DNA of 64,000 nucleotides, taken from the NCBI RefSeq assembly GCF_040954645.1, contig NC_092806.1, forward strand, positions 6,696,001-6,760,000, read 5' to 3'. Position 1 is the first letter of the stretch, and every line of letters begins with the position of its first letter. Made by a program: the position numbers and the translations under genes. The notes under the pieces were generated by a model. It made no database searches, had not been told where the DNA came from, and worked only from the letters and a program-made list of their open reading frames with translations. Source of the stretch: Diabrotica undecimpunctata. Lineage: Eukaryota; Arthropoda; Insecta; Coleoptera; Chrysomelidae. Below are positions 21,503 to 32,702 of this stretch, one piece after another.

Positions 21503-22744
21503 CTCTGTGTCAAGATGTTTGTACCTGAACGACTATAATTTCTTAGTTATTCGTTAAAAAACTTTTCTTCTATTGAATAATATGATCTTTCAGACTGACA
21601 GGCTTTTGTCAATTTACGGAACTTAAGGAAAAAAGTTGTAGATTACCATAAGTATTATGACGACCTTCCTCATGAAGACTAGAAATACGTTATAAATCAT
21701 AATTAATGAGTATAATTCCGTTTGTTTTGTTTTAAATTTAACCTATTATTAACAGAAACCTAGAATTATTTTCTGGTGCATAACAGCTAAGTTCAACAGT
21801 ACGTGTTTTTTCCTGTAAAAGAAAATTGAACTGCTTAACATACCCTAGTGTAAGGATCACTGTATAAACGATTATGTATTGGCAAAAATAATAGGTAATG
21901 ATATTATCTACCAACTGGACTGTAATTTTTGTCATCAGTAGCTTATAAAAAATATTATAATGTTTTATGTCTCTCCTGAAAAAATTGTTCAAATGGAGTT
22001 GGTCGGTATGCAAATTAAAGTATCGATTTGGTTTATTTGTAACAATTCACTATTTTGTCTAGAATACGAATGGTTTATTGTACTTTACATATTTTTTTAT
22101 TAGATGTGTAAGTCGTCACTTTACTCGTTTACTGATTTAATAAAATATGTATATATGACTGATTATTAAATGTCAAAGTTAAGTAATTACCTACAAACAT
22201 GATGCTACTGATTACACACACACACACACAAATCTAAATGATAAAAAAAGAATCTCTTCGAACCTAATCGTATCAGTTCTTGTTTTTGAAATTCCCTTTC
22301 GATTTTCTAACTGACCGTAGAATTGCCCTTTTTACGGCGAAATACAGATTGATCAAAGCAGAAACGTTAAGTGTAAGCACCGTGGAGGGCAATAAAATGC
22401 TCCCTTTTATCAAAGGCGGATTGATAAGCTCGGGGGTACAAAAAATACCGTCAAAAAAGGTCGGACGCTCATAGGTGGTGCTGCCGCCTCTACATTTGAA
22501 TTCATGTGAAATATATGGCTTATCAGACGGTTTCTAAGCCATAGATTTTGTCAAAATTGTAAATAAGGGTTTACTCTTATATAATCGTACGAAATTATAA
22601 GACGGAAAATGTAAAGAAAATGTTCTTCCAGCTAGAAAAAAAAACATAGTTATTATACAATATATACATAATCAATATATAGTCTCTGCTCATATTATTA
22701 GACTTACTTCTGGGAAATTTTGGTTTTCTTTATTTCATAAATAA
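21503..22744. other. Gene-free stretch
   Basis: No coding similarity. A short (CA)n run lies at 22214-22231. About 22280-22480 is GC-richer and looks non-repetitive. Confidence 0.4.
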
Positions 22745-23430
22745 TTATAATTATAAATGTGAAAATTTGTAAAAACAACCATAATACTAACCAAATATTG
22801 TCAGTAGAAGGCCAACAGATCGAAAGAGTAAAAAAGTACACTTACCTAGGAACACTTATTACAGAAAATAATGACTACACTGCAGAAATCAAAGTCAGAA
22901 TCGAAAAAGCACGTTCTAATTTTATGAAAATGAAAAAGGTCCTATGTGGCAAAGATTTAACATTAGCTCTTAAAGTGCGCCTAACAAAATGTTACGTATA
23001 CAGTGTACTATACTACGGAGTGGAATCATGGACGTTAAATCTAGACACAATGAGACGACTTAACGCCTTTGAAATGTGGACCTATAGAAGAATTATGAGG
23101 GTTTCCTGGGTAGACAGAGTTACGAACAATGAAGTACTGAGAAGAATAGGTAAAGAGAAGGAAGTTCAACTAACAATTAAAGAAAGAAAGCTACAGTATC
23201 TCGGACATGTGATTCGGGGCTAGAAGTATGGCATCCTGCGACTCATAATGCAAGGAAAGATAGATGGTAGAAGAAGCATCGGAAGAAGATGAATTTCATA
23301 GCTCAAGAACCTGAGAGAATGTTTTGAATGCAGCTCAAAACAACTTTTTAGAGCTACTGCCTTAAAAATTAAAATAGCTATGATGATAGCCAACCTCCGT
23401 AGCGGAGATGGTGACTGAAGACGAAGAATA
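22745..23430 (+). pseudogene. Family C LINE, 3' third
   Basis: One open frame (22759-23223) reads KKYTYLGTLITENNDYTAEI, YYGVESWTLNLDTM, AFEMWTYRRIMRVSW and RIGKEKEVQLTIKERK, ending at a TAG after LQYLGHVIRG. Beyond the stop the same family continues: a broken LMQGKIDGRRSIGR, then LFRATALKIKIAMMIANL and a stop after SGDGD near 23418. The tail is GAAGACGAAGAA. The RT catalytic region is absent (5' truncation at about 22745). Confidence 0.85.
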
Positions 23431-24799
23431 AATGTGTTAGCTGTATATAACAAAATTATATACATGATAATATTAACTTTTTTGTATATTTATAACACAA
23501 AACATTGAAATTATCACATTTTATTACAATACTAATACTTTGTTAAGCCAAGATTGGGTTTAGGTTATTTATGCTTATTTATATTATTTATTCATTCATT
23601 CATTTGTATTCTATCAACTAAATTTATTATTACTTCCTCCTCCCATTTCCTTTTTGTGGCACTCCCAGACATTTTGGATGGGGTTTATGGTGAATTGCCG
23701 GGCCATAGTAATAAAGAAATTTTGTTGTAATGGAAGGTACTCCATCCTAAATAAATACGTTCACACTTTACAATTACCAAACCACTCGTTCATTTGTGGA
23801 ACCAATTTTGTCTGCAAAGCTCTTTTATACTGGTCCTGTTGCATCTACTGTTACTTCTACCACATAAATGTCCCATTACTTTGTACTTTTGCTCTGTACT
23901 TCTATTGCTACGCATTACAGATCAGATCATTGCTGAGGTGGGATGTTTTTTTGTTTTTATTACACATATTTTTTTCCTGGAAGTGTTAGGACAAAGTTAA
24001 GCCTTATCATTCATAACATTTAAAATGTTGCTTCATGAGCAAAGAAACTATGAATAAACTATAAATTATAAAGTATAAAAACAAAAAGATTTATATAAAA
24101 TTACTGTTTTGCCAAACATTAATAGTCCAGTCGTTATGTAATTTGACCCAAGCTAAATGTTTCTTGAACCGCAAAATTTTGGTTTACGATGGCTACCGAT
24201 ACTGAATTATGTGCTTCTTCCAATAATTCTTTGTATCTTTATGGATGGCTCTTCTGTATTTTAGAGCCAGATACTTTAAAATTCCTGGAACCTGGTTGTC
24301 TCTGGAAGCAACAGAAAGCATTCTGTCACACAGACTCTTCCGAACCGACGTAATAGGACGTTTCTCTTAAGTTTTGACATAACCTTCGAACTTATGATTG
24401 ATATTGAAATTGTTACACATTTTCTTGCTATTTTTCTGACTAAATATGGTATTTTCTAACAGAGTAGTAACAGAAGAGATTTGCCTAACCCAAAGATCTT
24501 TACATTTACCGTAAAATTTTAACACCAATCACATCATGCCAAGTTATAAAAGTCGAGTTACTCCACACTGTCAAAACATTGTATTGCGATCTGTCAAATT
24601 TTAACACCTCATTCATCATGTCTTTATTCCTGTGAAGATACTTTAAAGGTTCTTGGAATTTAAAAAACTTATATAAAATAATATTCGAGATATATGTCAA
24701 TAAAAAAACCATACTTATTCCATAATGGACCCAAGGCAACCAGAAGATATCCATACTTCAGGGCGGATCTGTTTTGAGGTGTATGTGAGAGGTGGCTAT
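23431..24799. other. Gene-free stretch
   Basis: The 111-codon frame at 23654-23989 is Cys/Tyr/Leu-rich and I recognise nothing in it on either strand. The rest is AT-rich and without similarity. Confidence 0.4.
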
Positions 24800-25138
24800 C
24801 TGGTCTTTGCAGAAAAAAATTGCAGAAGTACTTTTATTCCCAAAACCAGAAAAGGATACCAGTGACGTCTGTATGTACTCATCCTATCGACCGATCAGTT
24901 TGTCAGCAATCTCCAAATGACTAGAAAAACTTTTAATAACAAGAATAGATCCTCATTTTACAGGTGCAGATTGAATACCAAATTATCAGTTTGGATTTTA
25001 ACGAGAACACTCAATGTGTTCTTTAAGCAATGCCACCGAATTACCCATAATATCCATTCTGCATTAGAAAAAAAGGAATATTTTCCAATGGTATCACTAG
25101 ATGTGAGTCAAGCTTTTGACATTTTTACTCAATTTTAA
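24800..25138 (+). pseudogene. Jockey-type LINE, RT fragment
   Basis: In changing frames: VLLFPKPEKDTSDV, YRPISLSAISK, a stop, LEKLLITRI, then QFGF, REHS and YFPMVSLDVSQAFD (first catalytic Asp region). These are consecutive RT motifs of Jockey-like LINEs. Both ends are truncated, and the copy is broken by at least three frameshifts. Confidence 0.65.
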
Positions 25139-26058
25139 CTATTCTAATTTTTTTATTAAAATTCCTGGTCTATTTGAAAGTGAGAAAAAGTCAATTATTA
25201 TTATTGAAGTTATCACATTTTTTTTTCTGTAGAAATCTGAATTTTATCTCTCACATCCATCTGATTTACAGATCCGCCTTGGTTTAATAGTTCATTTTTA
25301 GAAATACACGCACGTGCATGTATTTCTCTTACGTCTGAATAAAACATTAAACCTTTTATTACCTTGCTATTTTTTATCTAAATCGAAGATTATTTAACGT
25401 TAATCGTCGGCGTCTAATTGTGCAACAGCGCGGCAGTTTCCATTGGTAACTCATCCGAATATCAGCCCACAATAAAGCTACTTATCAATACATAATTACC
25501 AACGTCCCACGTGCTCGCGTAGGAGTACCCCACGTGAATTATTCATCGAGTGTTAAACATTTAGAATGAAAGCCAACGATAAATGCGGGAAATCTTTTAA
25601 ACGGGCGAGAAGAGAAGTTAACTGGCTCGCCCTAGTATCTCCAATATTCAAATTTGTCGTTGAATTTTGAAATTAACCTTGACAACCATTTCAACTGGCC
25701 ATCCTAACCTCGGTATGCATGACCTGCTTCAATCCACAATGTAATGATTGGTGTAGTTATTGCACGACGCGACCATCGGTATCATTCTCAACCGAAAATT
25801 TTACAGGCTGTCGCTTCATCATTGCAGGGCGTTTGTGATATTTAGAGATTGATGGAACGAAATATGGATTTGGGCAGAGATAAAAAAAATTTATCGTATT
25901 GCTGTAACGAACGTGCTTAAGACAATTTAATCTTGACATTCAATATTTCAAATACTTCAATCTCAGTTTGTATTTGTAAACTCTTTTAATTTCTGTGAGC
26001 GTTTTTAAATGTATTTGTACGCCATTTTTTGTAATGTTTAAATTGTTTCAGTTTACTC
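25139..26058. other. Gene-free stretch with a CpG-retaining core
   Basis: About 25390-25760 is GC-richer, keeps many CpG sites and shows no mobile-element motif; it may be a conserved host non-coding element (inference). The flanks are AT-rich. Confidence 0.4.
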
Positions 26059-26087
26059 CTGAGGAAGCTATCAAATAAATAGTGAAA
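26059..26087 (+). ncRNA. Hammerhead-like core
   Basis: CTGAGGA, stem GCTAT/ATAGT, GAAATATTG. It fits CUGANGA...GAAA. It lies beyond the 3' end of the minus-strand PLE at 26281-27440 but in the opposite orientation, so it may belong to another PLE terminus. Confidence 0.35.
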
Positions 26088-26280
26088 TATTGAGTATCTT
26101 GGAAAAAAGAAAGATTTTCATTAGAGACCACTTTACCCAATAATTCCAACGTATTTATAAATTTTTTTGGTCGAGATAATCACTTCACTTAAAATTATAA
26201 CATATCTTCACTAAGTGTGTAACTTAAGGAGTTTTTATGGTGTTATATTTATTATTAATTAAATCAGATTGAAATATATT

Positions 26281-27440
26281 TTATTTAGGTTCTGTTTTTT
26301 TGTCATTGATTGCATTGGTATTTCTTTTTATTCGTATCGATTCGTATATCTCCCCCCTCTTTTTGTTTTGCTTGGATTTTAAAATTCTCATGTTTATGTT
26401 TTGTGAGCGCAGTGATGTTGTTATTGTCATATTTGTGATAACGAATTCTGGATTGAAGCAGTTGACTGGTTTGCCCAATATAGATGCTTTTACAGTTAAT
26501 ACATGGTATTTCGTAAATAACATGTGATTTTTTAAGTGCTGGAGTTTGTGTTTTTAATTTGGTGAAATATGTATTTAAAAAGGTGTTGCCTTTGTGAGTC
26601 ACTGTTATGTTATGTTTGACTAAAAGATGCGTTAGTTGTTCTTTGTGACATTAGAAATAATGTTTTTTAAACACTTTAAAATATTCTCGAAGGGTGATTC
26701 AATGCAGGAAACGATAGGACGTAGATGTACATTCTTTTTGTGTGTTTTCGGTAAACCATAAATTTTTGGTGGAATAACGTTGTGTAGGGTACATGAGTTT
26801 GCTGTATTTGGTGATATATAACCCTTTTTGTCACATCTGTTAATAAGATCATTATTTTTTTTGGAAAGTATTGGTAGGATCATTAAGTTTAAGATAAATA
26901 GTTTCGTCTTTTAAAAGAGTATTCATTTTATTGTCGTAATGATTAGATTTCCTTATAACAGTTTTGTTGGTTTTATCAAGTTTCAGTAGAACTACACTAG
27001 GATTTTTCCTCAAGAAGGCTTTCGTCTTTTAAAGTTTTTATGTAATGCTTTATTTTTAAATGAGCAATTATTTATGTTTTTAAAATTGGTTAAAATATTT
27101 CAACACTTTGTTCTTATTTGATGCTGTAAATTTGCATTTAAATTAGAAATTGAATTATCAATCGAACATATAATATCACATACAGGAATTTCGTTTTTAT
27201 TATGAATAGGAACTGTAAAGTTGTCTCCTAAACTCGTTAGGTATTTCCACGTTAGTTAAATCGTCGACCCGAGATCTCTCCAATTTATTTTTAGTATCAT
27301 TTGATTTGAAATAATTTATTAATCTTGGTGTTCCTATTTGATTTACATTGTTTTAAACACATATTTTTAAATGTATTAAAAATTTCCGGTGGTAGTATAT
27401 TAATTGATTCATTTTCAATAAGTTTGCAGTTTAGCTTTCT
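26281..27440 (-). pseudogene. Penelope-like element, RT and GIY-YIG
   Basis: Minus strand from about 27440: PPEIFNTFKNMCLKQC, several broken segments, FLRKNPSVVLLKLDKTNKTV, then (26883) [20 protein letters not shown], the PLE reverse transcriptase signature, followed by [12 protein letters not shown]. Near 26632 a small gap leads to the GIY-YIG part: SHVIYEIPCINCKSIYIGQT and SRIRYHKYDN. It ends after a His-rich patch at 26281. There are many frameshifts, and the segment carrying the RT YxDD box appears deleted between 26640 and 26600. PLEs are reverse-transcribing elements unrelated to LINEs. Confidence 0.82.
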
Positions 27441-27811
27441 TACAGAGATAACGAAAAGACGTGTTTCTCTGTTTTATCGACTACGAAAAAGCGTTTGATC
27501 GAGTAAAACACACAGATCTCATAAAAACCCTAACACATCATGGTATAGACCACAACACTGTAGCACTTATTAAAAAACTATATTGGGATCAAATGGCGTC
27601 GATCAAAATAGACAATCGTATGACAGCAGAATTGCCAATAAAAAGAGGAGTTCGTCAGGGCTGTGTACTTTCTCCACTGTTATTCAATATATATTCCGAA
27701 AAGATCTTACAAAATGCCCTCGAAAATATTGAAGAAGGGATAAAAATCAACGGTGAATACGTAAACAACTTAAGATATGCAGACGATCATTATTGCGGAC
27801 AGTGCTGAGGG
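27441..27811 (+). pseudogene. Family C LINE, RT palm between two PLEs
   Basis: The open frame 27461-27808 reads MFLCFIDYEKAFDRVKHTDL (catalytic Asp), KRGVRQGCVLSPLLFN and NNLRYADD (catalytic), then shifts frame into TIIADSAEGLKILV. It is flanked by a minus-strand PLE on the left and the inverted arm of a plus-strand PLE on the right. Its last bases, TTTAAAAATCTTAGTGAG, also belong to the PLE arm, so the join lies in shared sequence. Confidence 0.8.
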
Positions 27812-28108
27812 TTTAAAAATCTTAGTGAGTTCAAAGGTTAGTTTTGGAATACATGGAAGGGCATAAAAATACACACTTGTTGGAGCAGAATTATTTTGTG
27901 CTGAGGGCACTGATTGTGACATAATAAGTCTGTTGTTTCTATTAACAAAGGGAACATTAAAAACAGACTTATTTTTAATAGAAACAACAGACTTACTATG
28001 TCACAATCAGTGCCCTCAGCACAAAATAATTCTGCTCCAACAAGTGTGTATTTTTATGCCCTTCCATGTATTCCAAAACTAACCGTTGAACTCACTAAGA
28101 TTTTTAAA
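27812..28108. repeat. 133-bp inverted repeat at a PLE 5' end
   Basis: Arms 27812-27944 and 27976-28108 are inverted copies with two mismatches (131 of 133) around a 31-bp spacer. The right arm is the start of the plus-strand PLE; the left arm is the same segment turned round. Partial inverted copies are known at Penelope insertions. Confidence 0.92.
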
Positions 28109-28528
28109 GACTTTAAGAATATCAAAATAGCTAACAAGAACATCAAAACCACACGTCAGCTGTATAGCAAAATAAAACAACCCCTAACCACTCTAGAGAC
28201 GACAGATGTTGTTTATTGCATTCAATGTACTGAATGTCCATCCACGTACATTGGTGAAACTGGAAGGAATCTGTCTAGCCGTATTATTTCTCATAAGAGT
28301 GATTGTAGATTAAACAAACCTACTTGTGCTTTGGCAGAGCATACTATCGATCTAGACCATAAGATAGATTTCAACAATGTAGAAATATTATCCAGAGAGA
28401 AAAATAAATTTAAGAGAACTTTCTTAGAGATGGTACATATTAGCAAGAGTGATAATAACAATCTTAATAAGAGATCTGAGATCCAGAATCTTAGCAAAAT
28501 TTACAATTTTATATTGACTTTTGACTGA
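27998..28528 (+). CDS. Penelope-like element C-terminal half with GIY-YIG
   Basis: A 176-codon open frame with ATG start. Residues 20-60 (LPCIPKLTVELTKIFKDF) are the connector seen in PLEs after the RT. Residues 64-115 hold TTDVVYCIQCTECPSTYIGE and RNLSSRIISHKSDCR, the CxxC-linked GIY-YIG endonuclease that makes the first nick. ALAEHTIDLDHKIDF and RTFLEMVHISKSDNN complete the usual end. It is intact over this part, but the RT is missing, so the copy is 5'-truncated and inverted at its start. The 3' untranslated region runs to the (TA)n tract at 29297. Confidence 0.85.
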   Translation: MSQSVPSAQNNSAPTSVYFYALPCIPKLTVELTKIFKDFKNIKIANKNIKTTRQLYSKIKQPLTTLETTDVVYCIQCTECPSTYIGETGRNLSSRIISHKSDCRLNKPTCALAEHTIDLDHKIDFNNVEILSREKNKFKRTFLEMVHISKSDNNNLNKRSEIQNLSKIYNFILTFD

Positions 28529-29293
28529 GCTATTTTGCATCTCAGAGTTTTCTTTGTTTCTTTTCTTTTTTTAAAATTTCAGTATTATTTGAATACTTGT
28601 GATCAAACTTCAGTTACTAATTTAGTTTTGTTTTGTTTGAGTTATTATTTTTTCTAAACCTATTTACTAAATACTATTTTCTTTCGATTGCTTATGTTAT
28701 AAATAACATTTTTAATTTCCCGCTTATTTTTAAGTTGGTAATACAGTTGGTAGTACCCAAAATTCATAAACAGTATTTTGTGAGACGTTATTTTCAAAGT
28801 TGTTTTTTGTATTTTCTCCTAACTATTTAAACAATAATTGTCCACCCACTTTCTCTTGCTGCTCGTGAAATGTGACTGAAATCAAGCCTGCAGCGACGAC
28901 TGTTTTAACATGTCGTCCTTTATTTTGTTTTTAACTTTTAACGTATTTATTAATTTTTAAAGTGTTTTCTTAACAATAACTTTTTTAAGTTTAGTTGCAA
29001 CTTCAGTATTATTATGTTATTTAACGTTGTTGTTTATGCCACGAATCTTACATTCGGGTAAGTTTTTTATAGTTTTTTATAGCCTTTTTTTGGCACCATT
29101 CAAATTGTTACAACATAGTAATTTTCTTTGTAGACCTTGATAAAGGTGGCAAAAAACCACCGAAAGCTTGGATTCAGAATAAATAGTACGCCTTAGCAAA
29201 GCTCTGTTTTTATTGACTACCACACCCAAAAAGAAAAAAGTATTTACATATATTTTTTCCAAACTAGTCAAAAAACTTTGGACTAGTTTTTCT

Positions 29294-29296
<3 letters not shown>
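28529..29296 (+). other. 3' region of the plus-strand PLE
   Basis: Non-coding, AT-rich sequence downstream of the GIY-YIG frame. It carries a hammerhead-like core at 29134-29170 and runs into (TA)n. No duplication was identified to fix the end. Confidence 0.5.
29134..29170 (+). ncRNA. Degenerate hammerhead-like core of the PLE
   Basis: CCTTGATAAA, stem GGTGG/CCACC with loop CAAAAAA, then GAAAGCTTGG. It is sense-oriented about 600 nt after the PLE stop codon and 126 nt before (TA)n. Two core positions differ from CUGANGA, so activity is doubtful. Confidence 0.35.

Positions 29297-29352
<56 letters not shown>
29297..29352 (+). repeat. (TA)n tract
   Basis: 28 TA units at the presumed 3' end of the plus-strand PLE. 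Confidence 0.9.
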
Positions 29353-29353
<1 letters not shown>

Positions 29354-30070
29354 CGTTTTATACTATTACATTTGTTGATTGACTAGCTGCAATGGTAAAA
29401 AATTAACTAACGATTCTAGGGAATTGTAATAGACAGCAAATTCCCAGTACAAATTCACAAGTACATATAAAGATTTCATTTGTCTTTCATCTTGTTTACG
29501 ACCCCGCAAACAACTTTTTAAACAAGAACATCCGCGATTCATCAATGTTTAATGAATAAAAGTTGAGCGAGCGCGCGTGTATCGGAACATCCACGGAGCT
29601 GATTGAAAAGTTGTAGTTCAAAGGAATCGTAAATACAAGCACGAGATGCCGTTTGATAGCGCCAGTTTCTGTTGCTGAAGGTGCTTCTTATCTTAAATAA
29701 ATATTAAACAAGGTTGTGTCTTGACGAGCCGAGAGGATCGATATGTCGAAGATTAATGATACCTGTCTGAGCTCGGTAATTTGCATGGTCATCCAAACTA
29801 TACCCTAAGATTGATCGAACCTTCGAAATTCCCTTTCGAAGATTTCGCAAGAAAAAAGTTGGATTATATAACTTTACAGAAATGTAGGTAAATAGAATAG
29901 TAAGGAAACTTATAGTTAGGACATAATAGTTTTAGATAAATATTGTAATAACATTCTACATAAACCTAGTGTGATTTTTTAATTAACTAAAACTATATTA
30001 ATATATGATAAAAATAAGTTTGTAGATTTTTTAAATTAGAATAAATTAGAATCTTTATATTACTGGAATA
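29353..30070. other. Gene-free stretch with CpG-retaining core
   Basis: About 29500-29830 contains a CpG-rich patch (GAGCGAGCGCGCG) and no mobile-element motif; the remainder is AT-rich. A host regulatory element is possible but unsupported. Confidence 0.4.
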
Positions 30071-30071
30071 A

Positions 30072-30240
30072 GTAGAGTGGAAACAAAGAACGACAACTAA
30101 GGAAGGCTAATAGAATTTTGCTCATTAAATAACCTAGTAATTAAAGATGCGGCATTAAAACATAATACATGCGGCAAAAAACAGAGAAACCTATCGTTTG
30201 ATGGTCGCCAACCTTCGGTAGAAGACGGCACATAAAGACG
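30072..30240 (+). pseudogene. Family C-like LINE with internal deletion
   Basis: The first half reads GRLIEFCSLNNLVIKDAALK, an endonuclease-domain stretch, and is followed within about 20 bp by MVANLR and a stop after EDGT with GACGAAG, the family C 3' tip. About 2.5 kb that would encode linker and RT is missing between them. Confidence 0.6.
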
Positions 30241-30281
30241 AAGTAATTAAAGGCACATTGTTTCAAAGATAAAAGATCTAC

Positions 30282-30287
<6 letters not shown>

Positions 30288-30357
<70 letters not shown>
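30288..30357 (+). repeat. (TA)n tract
   Basis: About 35 TA units, followed on the right by a minus-strand hammerhead-like core at 30421. Confidence 0.9.
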
Positions 30358-30360
<3 letters not shown>

Positions 30361-30420
30361 AACTCTTAAATATTGGGGAAATCTGCAAAGAAAGACAAGA
30401 AGAATTGTTTTGCCGAACGT

Positions 30421-30453
30421 TTTCGCCAAAGAGAATTAATTTGGCTTTTTCAG
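30421..30453 (-). ncRNA. Hammerhead-like core
   Basis: Minus strand: CTGAAAA, stem GCCAAA/TTTGGC, GAAAACGTTCGG. One core base (A for G at position 8) is off. Sense order is core, about 65 nt, (TA)n, as at 18511. Confidence 0.35.
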
Positions 30454-30745
30454 GGCTGAAAGAGAATGAAATTATAATTAGCTACCATATATTATCTATT
30501 AAAAACATTATTGATCTTACCGTAACTTGCTAGTAACAACATAATGGTGTTTTTTGTTACTATGTGCAAAAAAAGTTTTTTTAACGTTGGAAATGTATGG
30601 TAGCTTTGAGCTTAAAACGCAAAGGTTTACCCAAGGTTAATCGAAAAACCCAATGTAACTACATTTAAAAGGAGGTAATTCTTTGAATTGTCGGCAATAA
30701 CTAAATTTTTGATTCTTAGAAAGTTTAAATGTGAGGTTATGTTTT

Positions 30746-32457
30746 GGGCGTGCATGATTTGGACGCTAAATTTAAAATTCGACACTGAAAAATAAAATTA
30801 CCTGTTTCTGCATACATGATTTGGACGCTGGGTGTAATTGAAATGTAAATGAAAAGTCAGGTAATAAAATTCTAGAGATTAAGCTTAATAAGGTTTATTT
30901 GTCACTTTGAAATAAATACGACATACATTTTACGAAATGGAATCGATCGATACAGTTAGTTTGATACTCATGTATCCTATTTCTAACGAACATATTTTTT
31001 TTTCTACTCTTTGGATCTTTAAGTCTATTACTTTTACTATTACAGACACTATTAATTTTAATGTAAGTTTCAGTTTGAAAATTTTTTAAAACATCAATAA
31101 AACGGAAAATATTTGGATGAGCATGGTAAAAATTATCATTAAAACGCGAGTGGAACGATTCACAAGCATTAGTTGTTAATTGTAAACTCTCACTCATCGC
31201 AGCCCACATCTCCGACGGAAATGTTGCGTGGTCGCCAATGTAGTTGTCCAATAAGTAGTCGGAAAACTTTTCAATTTTTGAATCCTTTGGTTGAATAGCC
31301 ATAAAATCATATATGAAAGATTCTTCGACTTCTGAGGGAGGTAAAAATGGCAGCCTAAAAATATATTTCAGCCATTTAGATATTTCACTGTCTGCCAATT
31401 TATATTCCCGAATTAAGTCACAACCACCGATATTACGATACCAAGCTTGCATAAGATGAAAACGGCACCCTTTAATATGCACATTTGGAAATTCAAAACG
31501 CGCAGCATTGTGGATAGCAATTTCAAAATCGGAGAAAATGATTTTTGGATTGAATTTTAGACCAATTACTTCACATTTGGGTTTCAAAACATTAAATAGT
31601 TTTATACAGGTTTGTTCCGATTTGTCGGGAAGTAAACAATAACACAATGGTATATAATGTCCATTGATAAATACATGTATGGTAAAAAATTGCTTGAAAT
31701 ATTGAGCACAGTAACTAAATGTACCGTCCATATAAATCGTTTCACTGCCGCACAGAAAACGCATGTTAGTGTTACACGAGAAGATGATAATGTTAGAACT
31801 TAGTTCAACCGCAAATATAAAATTCTCGTCTTTAAGTGTTTTGATATTCATAATATTTACCGCACCAATAGTTTCTTCTTTACTTTTGGGCAGTTTCGGT
31901 TGAGCCATTCGCCGTTCACTGTATATTTGATTTCGTATTAAATTAACGTCTTTAACAGACATGTGGCTCAAGAAATCTACATTTTCTTTCAACACACTAT
32001 GTATGATTCTGAAAGGCCTTTCGGTCAAATTATCCTTAGCCTTCCTTTTGGCACTGCTACGCACAATCTGTCTATTAAGCGTCTTGATATCACACTCGTG
32101 ATTATGTTCTAGATTATTTCAGATCACTAACTTTACTGGCCCTTTCGTGAATATCTTCGCACCTTCTCGCACCTCCAATACGTTTCTCCCGATTTTAGTA
32201 CTTTATCTTGAGAAAAAGTAAAACTGTTCACTTTGAGCAAAATTTTACCACGATTACTTACTAACGTTGAAATTTCCATGTTCACTTTTCACTATTCTCT
32301 GACAAACTAATAACTAGTAACTAAGTAAATTTCAATGACCATCATTAAACCCTAATTATATCTAATATCTGGTACCTGTGATAATCCTTCCGGCAGCGTC
32401 CAAAACAAGGGTACTTTTACACCCTCAGGTACTTCAGCGTCGAAAACATGCCCGCCC
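30746..32457 (-). mobile_element. Complete FLYWCH-MULE DNA transposon
   Basis: 1,712 bp flanked by the 8-bp duplication TATGTTTT (30738-30745 and 32458-32465). Both ends carry GGGCGKGCATGWTT, continuing to GACGCT, and a second subterminal copy of TTGGACGCTG lies inside each end (about 30823 and 32394). The single gene on the minus strand encodes a FLYWCH finger and a MULE transposase. Target size and domains agree with the Phantom-like branch of Mutator elements. Confidence 0.9.
30895..32279 (-). pseudogene. FLYWCH-MULE transposase, one frameshift from intact
   Basis: A start at 32279 (ATG) opens a FLYWCH zinc finger: SNRGKILLKVNSFTF, SGETYWRCE. A one-base shift then leads to GAKIFTKGPVKLVI, a TGA, and LEHNHE, which supplies the closing His pair. 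The main frame (389 codons from a GTG at 32064) holds the MULE domain: IYMDGTFSYC with Asp113, IIFSDFEIAI with Asp179, CRFH at 200-203 and NACESFHSRF with Glu302, a plausible DDE set. Only two lesions are visible, both in the finger region. The enzyme would cut and paste the element by its terminal repeats. The stop is 38 codons from the left end. Confidence 0.85.
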
Positions 32458-32702
32458 TATGTTTTAGCCAGAACGCATGTGCTGACAATTCAAGTAGTTT
32501 TTTTGAATCTTTATGTCGTTAAGGTTCATTGGTAAAACCTAATAAAATTAAATCCCAGTATAGGGAAATATTATTTTAGATTTTCTTTTTTAATTATATT
32601 ATATTGTTCATGTATTATTATAATAATATCTTATTGAGATGTATCTAAGAAAAGCAAAGGAATGTTATTATTTAGTTACTGAAAATTAATTATTAAAGTA
32701 GG

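Noticed and set aside
23654..23989. 111-codon frame checked as a possible host exon or piggyBac fragment
   Set aside because: No DDE motif or other family signature on either strand; composition alone could give it.
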